Positions 33,472 to 41,400 of a stretch of DNA of 64,000 nt are shown in pieces. A program made the translations under genes and the position numbers. Origin of the DNA: Streptomyces sp. 1222.5 (lineage in GTDB: Bacteria; Actinomycetota; Actinomycetes; Streptomycetales; Streptomycetaceae); NCBI RefSeq assembly GCF_900105245.1, contig NZ_FNSZ01000001.1, positions 6,880,001 to 6,944,000 on the forward strand, read 5' to 3'. Below the pieces are notes generated by a model. That model was not told the DNA's origin and ran no database searches. It saw only the letters and a list, made by a program, of their open reading frames with translations. Position 1 is the first letter of the stretch; each line of letters begins with the position of its first letter.

Positions 33472-34268
33472 CGGGCCTGGTCCAGCGCCGACTGCAACGA
33501 CTGCTTGTAGCCCGTGCTGGTGTAGGTCGCCCCGGAGACGGCGTCGATGTCGGCGTTGCCGGCGGCGACGGCCTCCTGGTTGAGCTTGGGGACGGCGAGC
33601 CGGGTCTTCTGGTCGCTGAGCCCGCCCTTGGGGGCCTGGACCGCGTCGGCCTTGACGATCTTCCCGCCGCCGACCGTGATCCGCACCTGGACCGGCCCGT
33701 ACTGGGTCTGCACGGCCTTCCCGGTGACCGTCCGGGCCTGCCCGGCCGCCGAGCCGGCTCCGCCGGAGGACCCGGAATTTCCCGAACCGCCCGAGGGCGC
33801 CGCCGTCTTCATCCTGTCCAGCGCCGACTGGAGCGACTTCTTGTACCCGGCGCTGGTGTAGGTCGCCCCGGAGACCGCGTCGATGTCGGCGCTCCCCGCG
33901 GCGACGGCCTCCTGGTTGAGCTTGGGGACGGCGAGCTGGGTCTTCTGGTCGCTGAGCCCGCCCTTGGGCGCCTGGACCGCCTCCGCCCTGGTGATCTTGC
34001 CGTTGCTGACGGTCAGCCGCACCTGCACGGCCCCGTACTGCGTCTGCGCCGCGTCACCGGTCACCGTGCCGGAACCGCCGGCCCGGCCGCCGCCGCGGGT
34101 GCCGCCCTGCGGGGACTCCTGCCCCGCCGCGGGCTGCTGCGGGACGGCTCCCACCGCCGACGCCGAGGCCGGGTCGGACGCCGGCTTCAGCGACAGCAGC
34201 AGCACGACACCGGACACCGTCGCGGCGGTGGCCAGCACGACCCGCCGAATGGGGTGGCTCTTCCTCAT
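33468..34268 (-). CDS. Secreted protein with two FMN-binding domains
   Basis: A 266-residue exported protein. The N-terminal helix RRVVLATAATVSGVVLLLSL acts as signal or anchor. Two FMN-binding domains follow, at about residues 75-160 and 180-265, joined by a Gly/Ser linker. Each ends with the flavinylation motif DAVSGATYTS, where Thr should carry covalent FMN through ApbE. The domains are near-identical over EAVQAPKGGLSDQKTQLAVP and equivalent, a recent internal duplication. Start ATG 34268, 17 bp after the ferric-reductase gene, with apbE overlapping downstream. It probably passes electrons outward from the membrane reductase. Confidence 0.93.
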   Translation of the reverse strand: MRKSHPIRRVVLATAATVSGVVLLLSLKPASDPASASAVGAVPQQPAAGQESPQGGTRGGGRAGGSGTVTGDAAQTQYGAVQVRLTVSNGKITRAEAVQAPKGGLSDQKTQLAVPKLNQEAVAAGSADIDAVSGATYTSAGYKKSLQSALDRMKTAAPSGGSGNSGSSGGAGSAAGQARTVTGKAVQTQYGPVQVRITVGGGKIVKADAVQAPKGGLSDQKTRLAVPKLNQEAVAAGNADIDAVSGATYTSTGYKQSLQSALDQAR

Positions 34269-34285
34269 CTGTCCGTAGCTCCCGC

Positions 34286-35668
34286 TCACATCTCGAACGA
34301 CTCGTGATGGATGCGGCGGGCGGGTACCCCCGCGCCGCGCAGTGCCTCGTACACCGACTGCGCGAACCCGGGCGGGCCGCACATGAAGACGTCGTGGTGG
34401 TCGATGTCCGGGATCTTCTTCTGGAGGTTCTCCGCGGAGATGTCCGGCCGCTCGCCCTCGGGGCTGTTGACCGCGTACATCAGCCGGGCGCCCCGCTCCT
34501 CGGCGATCGCCGCGAGCTCGTCCCACAGCGCCAGGTCCCCGGTGGTGTTGGCCCGGTAGAGCAGGGTGATGTCCCCGGCCCCCCCGGGCAGCGTCTCGAA
34601 CAGCGCGCGCATCGGCGTGATGCCGACACCGCCCGCCACCAGCAGCACCTTGCCGCGGCTGCGGCGCTGTGCGGTGAGCGCGCCGTACGGCCCCTCGGCG
34701 TACACCCGGGTGCCGGGCGTCAGTTCGCGCAGCCGGGCACTGTGGTCGCCGATCGCCTTCACCGTGATCCGCAGCATGTCGGGCCGGGGCGCCGCCGACA
34801 GGGAGTAGGGGTGGGAGCTGAACCGCATGCCCGGCGCGAGGAACCGCCAGCGGAAGAACTGGCCCGCCTCGGCGCCCATCCGGTGCAGCTTCCGCCCGCC
34901 GATCAGCACCGACACGATGCCCGGGGTCTCCTCGATGACCGCCTCGACCCGCATCCGGTGACGGACGTTCAGCCGGATCGGGGTGAGGATCCGGTACCAG
35001 ACCACGAGGGCGGTTACCGTGCCGTACAGGCCGTACCAGAACGTCTTGGCGGCCGGCTCGACCGCGAAGTCGTTGCCGGTGGTGATCTGGTGCCAGAACG
35101 TCAGGAACACGGCCGCGTACGTCAGCAGATGGACGTGGTACCAGGTGTCGTACGGCATCCGGCGCCGGATGCCGCCGATGGACGTCAGCCCGATGAGCAC
35201 GAACAGGCCCGTGCCGATGGCGGCCTTGCCCATGTCCGGCAGCTGCTCGACGGAGTCGACGGTCTGCTGCACGATGTCGCCGAGCGACTTGCCCGCCTGC
35301 AGCGCATACCCCCACATGGTGAGGAACACGTGCGCGACGATCAGGCAGAGCGTGTACCGGCCGCTCATCGCGTGCCAGCGGGCCACCCGGTCGGAGCCGA
35401 CCCGCCGCTCCAGCGCCGGCACCCGTGCCATCTGGAGCACGACGAGCGCCATCAGATAGCCCGCCAGCAGTCCGGTGATCCGGCCCGCGTTGAGGATCCT
35501 GCTGTTGTCGTCGGCGATCGAGGGGGTGTTGTGCCACCAGAGCCACAGCACCGCCGTCGCACCCGCCCAGACCGCGAGCAGCAGCGGGACGGCCGGGGAG
35601 CGGCGCGGGCGGATGCGGCGCATCGTCTGGCGGCGGGCGGCACGTCCGCCTGCGAGCGTGGTGGTCAC
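34286..35668 (-). CDS. Ferric-reductase-like membrane flavoprotein (copy 1)
   Basis: A 460-residue membrane oxidoreductase. The first 230 residues form six or so helices of a ferric-reductase-like haem domain, with paired histidines in RWHAMSGRYTLCLIVAHVFL and YHVHLLTYAAVFLTFWHQ. A cytoplasmic FNR-type part follows, with the FAD motif HPYSLSAAPR, GPYGALTA, the NAD(P) motif GGVGITPMRALFE and MCGPPGFAQSVYEAL near the end. It should move electrons from cytoplasmic NAD(P)H across the membrane, here probably to the adjacent FMN-binding protein. It ends RRIHHESFEM, nearly identical to copy 2. Confidence 0.92.
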   Translation of the reverse strand: MTTTLAGGRAARRQTMRRIRPRRSPAVPLLLAVWAGATAVLWLWWHNTPSIADDNSRILNAGRITGLLAGYLMALVVLQMARVPALERRVGSDRVARWHAMSGRYTLCLIVAHVFLTMWGYALQAGKSLGDIVQQTVDSVEQLPDMGKAAIGTGLFVLIGLTSIGGIRRRMPYDTWYHVHLLTYAAVFLTFWHQITTGNDFAVEPAAKTFWYGLYGTVTALVVWYRILTPIRLNVRHRMRVEAVIEETPGIVSVLIGGRKLHRMGAEAGQFFRWRFLAPGMRFSSHPYSLSAAPRPDMLRITVKAIGDHSARLRELTPGTRVYAEGPYGALTAQRRSRGKVLLVAGGVGITPMRALFETLPGGAGDITLLYRANTTGDLALWDELAAIAEERGARLMYAVNSPEGERPDISAENLQKKIPDIDHHDVFMCGPPGFAQSVYEALRGAGVPARRIHHESFEM

Positions 35669-35726
35669 GGTTCCTCCGGGGGACTTGACCCATGGCCCAC
35701 AGATACGTGCCGCGTCCGCCGAGTGT

Positions 35727-36182
35727 TCAGAGGCCGGCCGAGTCGAGGGCGGACTGGAGGGACTGCTGGTAGCCGGTGCTCGTGTAGGTGGCGCCGGACA
35801 CCATGTCGATCTGCGCGCTCTGCGCCGCCAGCACCTCGCGCCGCAGCTGGGGCAGCGCGTAGCTGTTGATCTCCTGGTCGCGCGGGTTGTCCTGCGGGTA
35901 CTGCACGGCCGTCACGTCCGTGACCCTGCCGCTCTCGATCGTCACCCGCACCTGCACCGGTCCCCAGCGGGTCTGGACGGTGTCACCCGTGACGGTCCTG
36001 CTCTTCGAGGTGGTACCGCCCGGGGCCGTACTGCCCGACACGGCGGGCGACTTCGCGTCGGCGGTCACCACCGTGGGCGGGGTGTGCGGTTTCAGCGACA
36101 GCAGCATGACCATCCCGGACACCGTGGCGGCACTCGCCAGGACGATCCGGCGCAGGGGGCGGTTCTTCTTCAGCGCGTGCAC
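35727..36182 (-). CDS. Secreted single FMN-binding-domain protein
   Basis: A 151-residue exported protein with one N-terminal hydrophobic helix (RRIVLASAATVSGMVMLLSL) and one FMN-binding domain ending IDMVSGATYTSTGYQQSLQS. The Thr in SGATYTS is the expected flavinylation site. The N-terminal helix is closely related to that of the two-domain protein. It starts at GTG 36182, 10 bp after the copy-2 reductase stop. With that reductase it makes an electron-transfer pair that duplicates the downstream pair. Confidence 0.92.
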   Translation of the reverse strand: MHALKKNRPLRRIVLASAATVSGMVMLLSLKPHTPPTVVTADAKSPAVSGSTAPGGTTSKSRTVTGDTVQTRWGPVQVRVTIESGRVTDVTAVQYPQDNPRDQEINSYALPQLRREVLAAQSAQIDMVSGATYTSTGYQQSLQSALDSAGL

Positions 36183-36192
36183 TTTGAGGGCC

Positions 36193-37545
36193 TCACAGCT
36201 CGAACGACTCGTGGTGGATACGGCGGTCCGGCACCCCGGCCGCCCGCAGTGCCTCGTACACGTCCCGTGCGAAGCCGGGCGGCCCGCACACGTAGACGTC
36301 GTGGCCGGGCAGGCCGGGGAACGCGGCGCGCAGCGACTCCGCGGTGACGGACGGGCGTTCGCCCCCGGGACCGTTCAGGGCGTACAGCACGCGGGCGCCG
36401 CGCCACCGGGCGATCGCCTCCAGTTCGCCGCCGAGCGCGAGGTCCTCGGCGGACCGCGCCCGGTACAGCAGGGTGACCTCGCCGGGCAGCGTCTCGAACA
36501 GCGCGCGCATGGGGGTGACGCCGACCCCGGCCGCGATCAGCAGCGAGCGGCCGCCGGTGGCCCGCTCCGCGGTCAGGGAGCCGTACGGGCCCTCCGCCCA
36601 CACCCGGGTGCCGGGCCGCAGCAGCGACACGGCTGCGCTGTGGTCGCCGAGCGCCTTGACCGTGACGCGCAGCAGGTCGGGGCGCGGCGGCGCCGACAGG
36701 GAGTACGGCGTGGAGGTCCAGCCCATCCCGTCGGCCAGGAACCGCCAGCGGAAGAACTGCCCCGGTCGCGCGCCCAGTTCGTCCAGGTGCCGCCCGCGCA
36801 CCACGACGGAGTACACCCCCGGTGCCTCCCGGTGCACGGAGTCGACGCGCAGCCGGTGCCGCCGGTTGAGCCGCACCGGGGCGAGGATCCGGAACCACAC
36901 CACCAGCGCCGCGACACCCAGGTACAGGGCGTACCAGACGGCGGTGGTGGCCGTGCTGCCGGCGAACTGCTCACCCAGCGTCAGCTGGTGGAAGAAGGCC
37001 AGGAAGACGGCCGCGTAGGTGAGCAGATGGACGTAGTACCAGAACTCGTGGCGGACGCGGCGGCGGGCGGCCCGCACCGACGTGACGCCGACCGCGAAGA
37101 GGATCACCGTGCCGGCGGTGGCCTTGAGCATGTCCGGGTAGTCGAGCACCACGGTGACCGTCTCGCGCCACCACGAGACCCCGTCCTGGGCCGCGTACCC
37201 GGCCAGGACCAGCGTGACGTGCGCGACCAGCAGGCAGAGCGTGTACCGGCCGGCCATCGCGTGCCAGCGCGCCACCCGGTCCGAGCCGATCCGGGTCTCC
37301 AGCAGCGGCACCCGCGCCATCAGGCCGACCAGCACCGCGCAGGTGTACCCGCACAGCAGTCCGGCGATACGCCCGGCTCCGGTGAGCAGTCCGGCCGTAC
37401 CGACCACCGCGCCGGTGTCCGCCCACCAGAGCGCGACCACGGCCGCCGCCCCGGCCCACAGCACGGCCAGCACCGGTCCGGCGGGGGAGGGCCGTGCCGT
37501 CCCCCGCCGGGGCGGGGCGGTCCGCCCGGTCTCCACGGTGGTCAT
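36193..37545 (-). CDS. Ferric-reductase-like membrane flavoprotein (copy 2)
   Basis: A 450-residue paralogue of the reductase at 34286-35668 with the same plan: haem-type membrane domain (RWHAMAGRYTLCLLVAHVTL, YYVHLLTYAAVFLAFFHQL), then FAD (TPYSLSAPPRPD), GPYGSLTAERA, NAD(P) (AAGVGVTPMRALFE) and VCGPPGFARDVYEAL. The C-terminus RRIHHESFEL is shared. It is the first gene of the minus-strand run, facing the two-component operon across a 189-bp region with regular repeats. Start ATG 37545 with AGGGAACGGC upstream. Confidence 0.92.
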   Translation of the reverse strand: MTTVETGRTAPPRRGTARPSPAGPVLAVLWAGAAAVVALWWADTGAVVGTAGLLTGAGRIAGLLCGYTCAVLVGLMARVPLLETRIGSDRVARWHAMAGRYTLCLLVAHVTLVLAGYAAQDGVSWWRETVTVVLDYPDMLKATAGTVILFAVGVTSVRAARRRVRHEFWYYVHLLTYAAVFLAFFHQLTLGEQFAGSTATTAVWYALYLGVAALVVWFRILAPVRLNRRHRLRVDSVHREAPGVYSVVVRGRHLDELGARPGQFFRWRFLADGMGWTSTPYSLSAPPRPDLLRVTVKALGDHSAAVSLLRPGTRVWAEGPYGSLTAERATGGRSLLIAAGVGVTPMRALFETLPGEVTLLYRARSAEDLALGGELEAIARWRGARVLYALNGPGGERPSVTAESLRAAFPGLPGHDVYVCGPPGFARDVYEALRAAGVPDRRIHHESFEL

Positions 37546-37593
37546 CAGTGCCGTTCCCTTCGTCCGTCAGCCAGGCCACTGTGCGGGCCGAAC

Positions 37594-37695
37594 CTCTGAG
37601 CCGGCTCTGAAAAGGGCGGCTTCAGAGGGTTCTCCGAGGGTCTTCTCAGGGAGGTCTCAGACAGGGGCGGCACCCTCTCAGAGGAAACTCACAGA
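37594..37695. promoter_or_regulatory. Array of 11-bp-spaced direct repeats, probable response-regulator operator
   Basis: Four repeat pairs each have 11-bp spacing: CTCTGA at 37594 and 37605; TCAGAGGG at 37622 with TCCGAGGG at 37633; TCTCAG at 37644 and 37655; CTCA at 37677 and 37688. One helical turn between repeats is the pattern recognised by OmpR/PhoB dimers. The array lies between the reductase operon and the divergent response-regulator gene. Confidence 0.7.
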
Positions 37696-37734
37696 ACCTG
37701 GGGCCGCTGCTCGCCCCGCGCAGGAGCGATGCCG

Positions 37735-38484
37735 GTGGACGCGATGCACACGACCCGTTCGGGCCGCCCGGCCCTCACCCGTCCCGACGGGACCCCGCTG
37801 CGGGTCCTCGTCGTCGACGACGACCCCGACCTCGCGGAGGTCCTCACCGGTGCCCTGCGCTACGAGGGCTGGCAGGTCCGCGCGGCCGGCGACGGGGCCG
37901 GCGCGCTCACCGCGGCCCGCGAACTGCTGCCGGACGCCGTCGTCCTCGACGTGATGCTCCCGGACACCGACGGGTTCGCCGTGCTGCGCGGCCTGCACCA
38001 GGTGAAGCCCGACGTGTGCGTGCTGTTCCTCACGGCGCGGGACGCGGTGGAGGACCGGATAGCCGGCATCACCGCGGGTGGCGACGACTACGTCACCAAG
38101 CCCTTCAGCCTGGAGGAGGTCGTGGCCCGCCTGCGCGGACTGCTGCGCCGGGCCGGGATGGCCCGCCGGCCGGAGGAGGGACCGCGGCTGACCGTCGGCG
38201 ACCTGGTGATGGACGAGGACGCACGCGAAGTGACCCGGGCCGGCGGGCTGATCGACCTCTCGCCGACCGAGTTCGAACTCCTCCGCTTCCTCATGCGCAA
38301 CCCGCGCCGGGTGCTCAGCAAGGCGCAGATCCTCGACCGGGTCTGGTCCTACGACTTCGGTGGCCGGGCCCACGTGGTCGAGCTGTACATCTCCTACCTG
38401 CGCAAGAAGATCGACGCGGGCCGTGACCCCATGATCCACACCGTGCGCGGGGCGGGCTACGTCCTGAAGCCGGTGACCAGGTGA
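37735..38484 (+). CDS. OmpR-family response regulator
   Basis: A 249-residue regulator. The receiver domain has LVVDDDPDLAEVL, the phospho-acceptor Asp in AVVLDVMLPDTDGF, LTARD and VTKPF. The OmpR-type winged helix follows with LSPTEFELLRFLMRNPRRVL, GGRAHVVELYISYLRKKID and HTVRGAGYVLK. I place the start at GTG 37735 because AGGAG (37722-37726) is 8 nt upstream; ATG 37729 is only 2 nt from it. It is coupled to its kinase by GTGA. It probably controls the divergent flavin-reductase operon through the repeat array. Confidence 0.92.
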   Translation: MDAMHTTRSGRPALTRPDGTPLRVLVVDDDPDLAEVLTGALRYEGWQVRAAGDGAGALTAARELLPDAVVLDVMLPDTDGFAVLRGLHQVKPDVCVLFLTARDAVEDRIAGITAGGDDYVTKPFSLEEVVARLRGLLRRAGMARRPEEGPRLTVGDLVMDEDAREVTRAGGLIDLSPTEFELLRFLMRNPRRVLSKAQILDRVWSYDFGGRAHVVELYISYLRKKIDAGRDPMIHTVRGAGYVLKPVTR

Positions 38485-39965
38485 ACCGCGCGCGCCGGCT
38501 GCCCCGCCCCCGCACCCTCCGCGCCCGGCTCACCGTCGGCCTGGTGGTCCTGCTGGCCGTGAGCTGCGCCGCCGTCGGACTGGCCGCGGTCGTCGAACTG
38601 AACGGCTTCCTCACCCAGCGCCTGGACCAGCAGCTCACCCAGGCCGGCACCCGCTTCCCGGAGAGCCTGGAGCACGCGGGGAAGCTGCCCGACGACAACG
38701 ACGGCGACGAACACGGCGACACCCGCCGCATGGCCACCGGCACCTTCGGCGCCCGCCTGCTGCACGGCACCGTCACCCACAGCGGCCTCATCCGCTCGGG
38801 CGACCCCTCCGCCGACCTGGACGTCGGCCTGACCGCGCGGGACGCCCAGCGGCTGGCCCGGACACCGGCCGACGGCCGGCCCCACACCGTCGAACTGTCC
38901 GCGCTCGGCGACTACCGGCTCACCGCGTCCCCCGGCCGGGACGGGGACGTGCTGATCGTCGGACTCCCGCTGGAGCCGGTCGAGGCCACGGTGCACCGGC
39001 TGGAACGAGTGGCCGGCGCGGTCTTCGGGCTGGCCCTCGTGGTGACCGGGGTGGCGGGTGCCCTCTGGGTCCGCTGGTCCCTGCGCCCCCTGGGCCGGGT
39101 CACCACCACCGCCACCCGGGTCGCCGAACTCCCGCTGGCCAGCGGCGAGGTGACCCTTCCGGCGCGGACCGCGGACAGCGACCCGCACAGCGAGGTCGGC
39201 CAGGTCGCCGCGGCCCTCGACCGCATGCTCGGCCACGTCGGGGACGCCCTCGCCCAACGGCACGCGAGTGAGGAGCGCCTGCGCCGCTTCGCCGCGGACG
39301 CCAGCCACGAACTGCGCACCCCGGTCGCCTCGGTCCGCGGTCACGCCGAACTGGCCCTGCTGCACCACGGTCCGGTGCCGCCCGAGGTCACCCGGGCCCT
39401 GGAGCGCATCGCGGCCGAGTCGTCCCGGATGGGTCTGATGGTCGACGACCTGCTGCTGCTCGCCCGGCTCGACGCCGGCCGCCCGCTGGAGCGCCGGCCG
39501 GTCGACCTGACCCACCTGGTCCTGGACGCGGTCACCGACGCCCGGGCCGCGGGCCCGGACCACCGCTGGACCCTCGACCTGCCCCGGGAGCCGGTCACCG
39601 TCACGGGGGACGCCCACCGCCTCCAGCAGGTGCTGGCCAACCTGCTCGCCAACGCGCGTCTGCACACCCCGAAGGGCACCCAGGTCACGGTGACCCTGGA
39701 GGCCGGGCCGGAGACGGTCGGGCTGTCCGTGCACGACGACGGCCCCGGGATCCCCGAGGACGTCCGGCCGGCCGTCTTCGAGCGGTTCACCCGGGCGGAG
39801 CACCGCCGCAGGCCGGACGCCCCCGGCGGCGGAGCGGGGCTGGGGCTGGCGATCGTGGCGGCGGTGGTGGAGGCGCACGGGGGCGGCGTCGGGTTGGAGA
39901 GCGCTCCGGGTTCGACCGCCTTCACCGTGCGGCTGCCTGCCGGTGCCGGGCTCAGTAGCGGGTGA
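38481..39965 (+). CDS. Membrane sensor histidine kinase
   Basis: The 494-residue partner of the upstream response regulator. Two membrane helices (about 17-38 and 172-192) enclose an external sensor region of some 130 residues, with an acidic/His patch DDNDGDEHGD. HAMP follows, then HisKA with ADASHELRTPVASVRGHAEL, and HATPase with NLLANARLHTP, HDDGPGIPEDV and GGAGLGLAIVAAVVEAHGG. Starts at GTG 38481 over the regulator stop. Its end overlaps the convergent L,D-transpeptidase by 14 bp. The acidic patch suggests a metal or charged ligand, but this is speculation. Confidence 0.92.
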   Translation: MNRARRLPRPRTLRARLTVGLVVLLAVSCAAVGLAAVVELNGFLTQRLDQQLTQAGTRFPESLEHAGKLPDDNDGDEHGDTRRMATGTFGARLLHGTVTHSGLIRSGDPSADLDVGLTARDAQRLARTPADGRPHTVELSALGDYRLTASPGRDGDVLIVGLPLEPVEATVHRLERVAGAVFGLALVVTGVAGALWVRWSLRPLGRVTTTATRVAELPLASGEVTLPARTADSDPHSEVGQVAAALDRMLGHVGDALAQRHASEERLRRFAADASHELRTPVASVRGHAELALLHHGPVPPEVTRALERIAAESSRMGLMVDDLLLLARLDAGRPLERRPVDLTHLVLDAVTDARAAGPDHRWTLDLPREPVTVTGDAHRLQQVLANLLANARLHTPKGTQVTVTLEAGPETVGLSVHDDGPGIPEDVRPAVFERFTRAEHRRRPDAPGGGAGLGLAIVAAVVEAHGGGVGLESAPGSTAFTVRLPAGAGLSSG

Positions 39966-40656
39966 TCGCCGTGTCCCCGCCGTCCGTCCCGATGGCGACG
40001 TGCGGCTTCCTCCCCGGCTCCGCCCACCGCAGGATCCGCCGCATCGCGTCCTCCGGGACGGACACGCAACCGGCTGTCGCGGCACGGCCGTTGACATGCA
40101 GGAAGATGCCGGCGCCGCGCCCGTGCACCGGCCGGTCGTAGTTGAACCCGATGACGAGTCCGTACGCGTACTGGGTCGGGTAGGAGACCAGGTGCTCGGA
40201 CTCGGCGGCGCGGCAGTCGGCGGGCAGGGGGTCCACCCACCGGTTGTACGCGTCCGAGTCGTTGTCCTGGCACCACCAGGAACTCTCCAGCACCGGCCGG
40301 TACGTGACGTGGGTCCCCTCGGGCGCCGCCTTGGTCCCGAAGGCGAACGGGAGGTCGTACAGGCCGGTGGGCGTCGTGTTCGTGCCCTGTTTCCGCGACC
40401 CGCCCTCGACGAGCCCGTTCGCCCCGAACCGTGCCGGTGCGGAGCCGGCCTGCACCCACTGCCCGTCCCGCAGGTCCCACCAGGCGACCGTCCCCGACGT
40501 CGCGCCGGTGTCCGCGGCCTGGGCGGTGATCAGCTGGGTGCCGCCGCCCGTGTCCGCCAGCCGCGCGGGCAGCGCGGCCGGCTCGGGGGCGGCCCGGAGG
40601 CCGAGCAGGCCGAGGGAGGAGACCGAGACGAGGGCGAGGACGACACCTGGGCGCAT
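39952..40656 (-). CDS. L,D-transpeptidase (YkuD family), exported
   Basis: A 234-residue exported protein with an N-terminal signal (MRPGVVLALVSVSSLGLLGL). The catalytic YkuD pattern is at the C-terminal side: GIFLHVNG with His and ATAGCVSVPEDAM with the nucleophilic Cys. L,D-transpeptidases cross-link peptidoglycan or attach molecules to it; a few relatives of this type have no shown activity. It lies convergent to the sensor-kinase gene, overlapping its 3' end, and 4 bp after the PNPOx-family gene on the same strand. Confidence 0.88.
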   Translation of the reverse strand: MRPGVVLALVSVSSLGLLGLRAAPEPAALPARLADTGGGTQLITAQAADTGATSGTVAWWDLRDGQWVQAGSAPARFGANGLVEGGSRKQGTNTTPTGLYDLPFAFGTKAAPEGTHVTYRPVLESSWWCQDNDSDAYNRWVDPLPADCRAAESEHLVSYPTQYAYGLVIGFNYDRPVHGRGAGIFLHVNGRAATAGCVSVPEDAMRRILRWAEPGRKPHVAIGTDGGDTAITRY

Positions 40657-40659
40657 GGC

Positions 40660-41247
40660 TCAGACCGTAGACGGAGGCAGTGGCAGCGGCAGCCCGGGTA
40701 GTCCGTCCAGGCTGGTCGCGATGTGCTCCTTCTTGGCGAAGTAGGCGCTCAGCGAGGCGTCGTCCTCCCGGGAGAAGCGCCTGCCGTGCAGATCGCGGTC
40801 CTCCTCGTAGGCCATGTGGGGAACGGCGTACCCGCAGCTGTCCCGGACGGTCTCGGCGTGCACGACGACGATCGCGCGCAGCCCGTGCGCTCCCGGCTCG
40901 ATGTCCGGGAAGCGGGTCAGCAGCTCCGCGAAGCGCGGGTCGTCCCGGAAGACGGGCTCGCCCCGGCCGTGCACGCGCACGATGTTCGGCGGTCCCTGGA
41001 AGGCGCACCACATCAGGGTGATCCGTCCGTTCTCCCTGAGGTGCGCGATCGTCTCGGCGGTGGAGCCGGCGAAGTCCAGGTAGGCGACGGTCAGTTCGTC
41101 CAGCACGGCGAACGAGCCGCGCAGTCCCTTCGGGGAGAGGTTGACCGTGCCGTCGGCGGACAGCGGGGCGGTGGCGGTGAAGAAGAGGGGCTGCTCCTCG
41201 ATGAAGGTGCGGAGCCTGCCGTCGATGCGCTCATAGGTCTTTCCCAT
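40660..41247 (-). CDS. Pyridoxamine 5'-phosphate oxidase-like flavin/F420 protein
   Basis: A 195-residue split-barrel protein of the PNPOx-like superfamily: FFTATAPLSADGTVNLSPKG, VAYLDFAGSTAETIAHLREN and MWCAFQGPPNIVRVHGRGE. Family members bind FMN or F420 and include general flavin reductases; the substrate is unknown. It precedes the L,D-transpeptidase by 3 bp, possibly in one transcript. It is divergent from argG, and both promoters must fit in 41248-41400. Confidence 0.87.
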   Translation of the reverse strand: MGKTYERIDGRLRTFIEEQPLFFTATAPLSADGTVNLSPKGLRGSFAVLDELTVAYLDFAGSTAETIAHLRENGRITLMWCAFQGPPNIVRVHGRGEPVFRDDPRFAELLTRFPDIEPGAHGLRAIVVVHAETVRDSCGYAVPHMAYEEDRDLHGRRFSREDDASLSAYFAKKEHIATSLDGLPGLPLPLPPSTV

Positions 41248-41335
41248 GTCTAACGATTATCGACGAACATCGTTCGGCTGTCTAAGGAATAGTCGGAGTC
41301 GGGAGTCCCGCGCAGCGGGTCACCCGGAAGCGCGA

Positions 41336-41384
41336 TTGACGAATCATGCAGAGTTCTGCATACTCATGCATGTCAGCGAATGCA
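41336..41384 (+). promoter_or_regulatory. argG promoter with two ARG-box palindromes
   Basis: TTGACG (41336-41341) and CATACT (41359-41364) with 17-bp spacing form the promoter. ATGCAGA-GT-TCTGCAT (41346-41361) covers the spacer and -10. TGCAT-N8-ATGCA (41367-41384) is a second, 18-bp site over the likely start of transcription. Paired ARG boxes are what hexameric ArgR prefers. Confidence 0.8.
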
Positions 41385-41400
41385 CTGTGAGGAGAAACCC

